From Allobosea sp. (GTDB lineage: Bacteria; Pseudomonadota; Alphaproteobacteria; Rhizobiales; Beijerinckiaceae): a stretch of DNA of 7,022 nt. Where the stretch lies: NCBI GenBank assembly GCA_021732895.1, contig JAKFWE010000023.1, positions 1 through 7,022 of the forward strand, in the 5' to 3' direction. Position numbers and translations under genes: made by a program. Below are positions 4,154-7,022 of this stretch, piece by piece. The first letter of the stretch is position 1. Every line of letters begins with the position of its first letter. The notes below the pieces were generated by a model. The model made no database searches. It was not told where the DNA came from and worked only from the letters and a program-made list of their open reading frames with translations.

Positions 4154-6253
4154 TTACGCCGCTGCGTCTCCCGCCCGCTTGAATCTCCGCCCGCTCTCGC
4201 CGATCCAGCCGGCGACGAGGGCGCCGAAGAGCAGCGCCAGGCCGAGCAGCCCGATGAACAGCGGCGAGATCGAGACGCCGCGCACGATGCCGGAATCGCT
4301 GATCCTCAGGCCGATCCAGTCCGCCCCGGAAAAGCCCGTGCCGGCGCGCACCGGCACGATGCGCGGCACCGCGACGGCCGGGCCGCCGTCGCGGCCGACC
4401 CGCCGCGCCGAGCCGCCGGTCGCCTCCGCCAGGCCCTGCAACGGAACCGGATCGCTGACCACGTCCATCAGCTCGCGCGGATTCTCGGGCCCGACGCTGG
4501 CGAAGGCGGTGAGGCTGTCCGAGGAAATCCGGTGCAGCCCGAATTCGCCGCTCTGGATGCGCGCCGTGAACAGGCCGGGCCGGCCGGGCTCCAGCGCCAC
4601 GGTGCGGCTCGTCCCGTCCGGCGTGGTGATCGTCACCGGCGCGGGATTGTCGCCGAGCGTCTGGCGCTCGACCTCGATCGCGCCGCCGCGCACCGAGGCG
4701 CGCAGGGCCTCCTCCTCGAGATCGGGCTCCTTCATCAGCCAGTGTCCGAGCCGGCGCAGCAGGTCGAGATGCGGGCCGCCGTCGCGAAAGCCGCGCGCCC
4801 AGAGCCAGGCATGGTCGGACAGGAACAGCGCGACCCGGCCCTTCTGCTCGCGCGCCAGCATCAGCAGCGGGCGCTCGCCCGGCCCGGTCATCACGGGAGC
4901 GCCGGTGCGGGCGCGGGCGCCGACCATGCGCAGCCACTCGCCCCAGCGCGGCGGCTCGACCTCCGAGCCCGGCAGGTCGCGGGTGACGGGGTGGCGGCGG
5001 CCGGGCTCGCTGACGCGGGCGCGGTAGGCCTCGTCGATGACGCTGCCATCGGGCGCGGCCGGCAGGATCTGGCCGAGCGGCGTGCGCGACAGGCTCTGCG
5101 AGCCGGCGAATTCCGGCCCCGACGCCACCAGCAGCGCCCCGCCCTCGCGAACGTAGCGGACGATGTTGTCGAAATACAGAAGCGGCAGGATCGACTGGTT
5201 GGCGTAGCGGTCGAAAATGATCAGGTCGAACTCCTTGATCTTGACCTGAAACAGCTCGCGCGTCGGGAAGGCGATCAGCGACAGCTCGTTGATCGGCGTG
5301 CCGTCCTGCTTCTCCGGCGGGCGCAGGATGGTGAAATGCACCAGATCGACATTGGCGTCGGCCTTGAGCAGGTTGCGCCAGGTGCGCTCGCCCGGATGCG
5401 GCTCGCCCGAGACAAGCAGCACGCGCAGCTTGTCGCGCACCCCTTCGATGGTGATGACGGCGCGGTTGTTGGCGAGCGTCAGTTCGCCCTCCAGCGGCGC
5501 GGCCTCGATCTCGACGACATTGGGCCCGCCCCGGTCGATCCTGACCGGCACCTGCACGCTCTGGCCGGCGACGACCTCGCGCCGGCCGATGATCTCGCCG
5601 TCGCGGCGCACGATCAGCGCGGCCCGGCCCGGCCAGCCCTTCTCCAGCACGCGCAGGCGGATGGTCTGGTCCTTGCCGACGATGCCGAAGCGCGGCGAAT
5701 CGAGCAGCACGATGCGCCGGTCGATCTCGGTCGGGCGGCCCGTGGTCAGCACATGCAGCGGCGCGCGCAAGCCCAGCGCCTCGGCGTTCGCCGGCGCGTC
5801 ATGGGCCAGCCCGTCGGTGATCACGATCGCGCCGGCGACACGCTCGGAGGGCACGTCGGCGAGGCTCGCCGCCAGCGCCTCGAACAGGCGCGTGCCGTCG
5901 CCGCCGCCCTGCGCGTCGGTGACCTCGACGACGCGCGACTCGACGCCGGCGACGCCGCGCAGATGCCGCTCGACCTCGGCCTGGGCGGCCTGCGTCTGGG
6001 CCGTGCGATCGGCCAGCCGGTTAGAGCCCGAGCGATCGACCACCACGGCGACGACGTCCTTGACCGGTTCGCGATCCTCGACGACGACGGAGGGATCGGC
6101 GAGCGTCACCGCCAGCACGACGAGCGCCAGCGCCCGCAGGATGGCGCTGCGCCCGGCGAGCACGAGCGCCACGCCGGCGGCGGCGGCGGCGAGCAGGCAA
6201 AGCCCGATCAGCAGCGGCAGCGGAACCAGCGGGGCGAAAGTCAGCGACCACAT
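4154..6253 (-). CDS. Membrane protein with VWA-like (MIDAS) and GATase-like domains (699 aa)
   Basis: A large membrane-anchored protein of unknown function, resembling COG5426-type proteins. Two N-terminal transmembrane helices (about 9-33 and 37-53) and one at the C-terminus (about 664-684) bracket a soluble region of about 600 residues. Arginines 35 and 40 in the first loop and the RRFKR tail suggest, by the positive-inside rule, that this region is periplasmic. Residues 66-175 look like a von Willebrand factor A domain with a complete metal-binding MIDAS: D73-x-S75-x-S77, T121 and D147 in ITDG. A beta-rich stretch follows (about 180-270). From about 276 (LRVLLVSGEPHPGE) to 430 there is a class I glutamine amidotransferase-like fold. 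The only cysteine I find is C19, in a membrane helix, so amidotransferase catalysis is not expected. ATG 6253 begins 17 bases after the DUF4159 stop, so cotranscription is likely. The stop is TAA, three bases from the palindromic repeat. Relatives accompany MoxR ATPase and DUF58 genes. Confidence 0.88.
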   Translation of the reverse strand: MWSLTFAPLVPLPLLIGLCLLAAAAAGVALVLAGRSAILRALALVVLAVTLADPSVVVEDREPVKDVVAVVVDRSGSNRLADRTAQTQAAQAEVERHLRGVAGVESRVVEVTDAQGGGDGTRLFEALAASLADVPSERVAGAIVITDGLAHDAPANAEALGLRAPLHVLTTGRPTEIDRRIVLLDSPRFGIVGKDQTIRLRVLEKGWPGRAALIVRRDGEIIGRREVVAGQSVQVPVRIDRGGPNVVEIEAAPLEGELTLANNRAVITIEGVRDKLRVLLVSGEPHPGERTWRNLLKADANVDLVHFTILRPPEKQDGTPINELSLIAFPTRELFQVKIKEFDLIIFDRYANQSILPLLYFDNIVRYVREGGALLVASGPEFAGSQSLSRTPLGQILPAAPDGSVIDEAYRARVSEPGRRHPVTRDLPGSEVEPPRWGEWLRMVGARARTGAPVMTGPGERPLLMLAREQKGRVALFLSDHAWLWARGFRDGGPHLDLLRRLGHWLMKEPDLEEEALRASVRGGAIEVERQTLGDNPAPVTITTPDGTSRTVALEPGRPGLFTARIQSGEFGLHRISSDSLTAFASVGPENPRELMDVVSDPVPLQGLAEATGGSARRVGRDGGPAVAVPRIVPVRAGTGFSGADWIGLRISDSGIVRGVSISPLFIGLLGLALLFGALVAGWIGESGRRFKRAGDAAA

Positions 6254-6270
6254 CGGCGAGCGTTCCAGTC

Positions 6271-7022
6271 CTATTGTCCGAGCCGCTCGAGCAGCGCCGG
6301 CACATGCACCTGATCGGCCTTGTAGTTGCCGGTCAGCGCATACATCACGAGGTTGACGCCTGCCCGCAGCGCCATCTCGCGCTGGCGCGGGTCGGCGCCC
6401 GACATCGGCACCAGCGCCTCGCCGCGCCGGCCCACGGCCCAGGCCGAGGCGAGGTCGTTCGAGGTGATCACGATCGGCGAGACGTTGTCGCCGGCGCGCG
6501 CCGGCCGCCGCCCGTCCTCGCCCGCCGGCGGCAGGATCTCGACCCAGGTCGAGCCGGAATCGTAGCGCCCGACGACGCTGTCGAGGATGTAGAAGGTCTT
6601 GGTCAGGACGTGGTCGCGCGGCAGCGGCTCGAGCTCGGGGATGTCGAGCGTCGCCAGCATGCGGCGCAGCTGCTCGCCTTCGGGCGTCGCGCCGGCGCCG
6701 GGGCGCGCCGAGAGCGCGTCGCGCGTGTCGAAGATCACGAGCCCGCCGCCCTTCATGTAGGCTTCGAGCTTGCGCAGGGTCTCGGGCGCGGGGATCGGGC
6801 GGCCGGCCACGATCGGCCAGTAGAGCACCGGGAAGAAGGCGAGCTCGTCGCGCGCCGCGTCGATCGCCACGGCCTCGCCGGGCTCCAGCGCGGTGCGCGC
6901 GCCGAGCACGATGTTCAGCCCGGCGAGCCCCGCCTTCGACATGGCGTCGACGGCGGAGTCGCCGGTGACGACATAGGCCAGCCGCGTCACCGCACCGGCC
7001 GCGAAGAGCTCGCGCGGAACCG
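6271..7022 (-). CDS. DUF4159 protein, 5' end cut by window edge
   Basis: The C-terminal 249 residues of a protein with a DUF4159 domain, itself a GATase-like fold. The reading frame stays open to base 7022, so the start lies outside. The GTG at 6990 is internal rather than a true start, because PRELFAAGA continues the frame before it. Recognisable blocks are LAYVVTGD, FFPVLYWPIVAGRPIP, YMKGGGLVIFDTRD, the region around HVLTKTFYILD, and the very typical end VNLVMYALTGNYKADQVHVP followed by ALLERLGQ. In full-length relatives an N-terminal BatA-type membrane region precedes this domain; that part is not visible. The stop TAG (6273-6271) is 17 bases before the next gene, so the two form an operon running right to left. 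Family knowledge places MoxR-type AAA+ ATPase and DUF58 genes upstream. Biochemical function is unknown. Confidence 0.9.
   Translation of the reverse strand, partial: VPRELFAAGAVTRLAYVVTGDSAVDAMSKAGLAGLNIVLGARTALEPGEAVAIDAARDELAFFPVLYWPIVAGRPIPAPETLRKLEAYMKGGGLVIFDTRDALSARPGAGATPEGEQLRRMLATLDIPELEPLPRDHVLTKTFYILDSVVGRYDSGSTWVEILPPAGEDGRRPARAGDNVSPIVITSNDLASAWAVGRRGEALVPMSGADPRQREMALRAGVNLVMYALTGNYKADQVHVPALLERLGQ

Noticed and set aside
3846..4937. A 363-codon open frame on the minus strand
   Set aside because: It runs through the acetyltransferase, the palindromic repeat and the 3' part of the large membrane-protein gene in the wrong frame. The translation is Arg/Ala/Gly-rich with no domain.
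4532..6313. A 593-codon open frame on the plus strand
   Set aside because: It is antisense to the VWA/GATase-like gene, has Arg/Gln/His-rich low-complexity composition typical of high-G+C shadow frames, and shows no domain.

Overview
The window is GC-rich (about 75% G+C in a 60-base sample from the acetyltransferase gene) and reads as the chromosome of an alphaproteobacterium, most likely order Hyphomicrobiales (Rhizobiales), perhaps near Bosea. That placement is an inference. It rests on base composition, on the DUF4159 plus VWA/GATase-like gene pair typical of that group, and on a dispersed palindrome of the 'CGTCATTCCGGGGC' kind that I associate with those genomes. No rRNA, tRNA, CRISPR array or insertion-sequence transposase is visible.

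Layout from left to right: (1) 171-917, plus strand, a complete classical short-chain dehydrogenase/reductase. (2) 934-1824, minus strand and convergent with it, a calcineurin-like metallophosphoesterase. Upstream of it on the same strand is a 47-codon single-pass membrane protein (1895-2038). (3) 2039-2148, an AT-richer divergent regulatory gap with two palindromes. (4) 2149-2613, plus strand, a Nudix hydrolase with two substitutions in its Nudix box. (5) 2667-3306, plus strand, a complete higBA-type toxin-antitoxin module with its own promoter and overlapping operator, locally poorer in G+C than its surroundings. (6) 3487-3996, plus strand, a YhbS-like GNAT acetyltransferase. (7) 4003-4150, a nested-palindrome repeat that fills the convergent gap. 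(8) 4154-7022, minus strand, two consecutive genes of a putative membrane operon: a DUF4159 protein whose 5' end is cut by the window edge, then a 699-residue membrane protein combining a VWA-like domain with a full MIDAS and a GATase-like domain.

Most genes look like independent housekeeping or accessory units. Two groups clearly work together. HigB and HigA form a toxin-antitoxin pair: the promoter -10 box places transcription start almost on the toxin's GTG codon, while the antitoxin has a strong ribosome binding site and overlaps the toxin stop codon. The DUF4159 and VWA/GATase-like genes are 17 bases apart and belong to a widespread gene set that, from general knowledge, usually also includes a MoxR AAA+ ATPase and a DUF58 protein. 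Those partners would lie beyond the right edge and are not seen here. This membrane system has no established function that I know of and is the best candidate in the window for undescribed biology.
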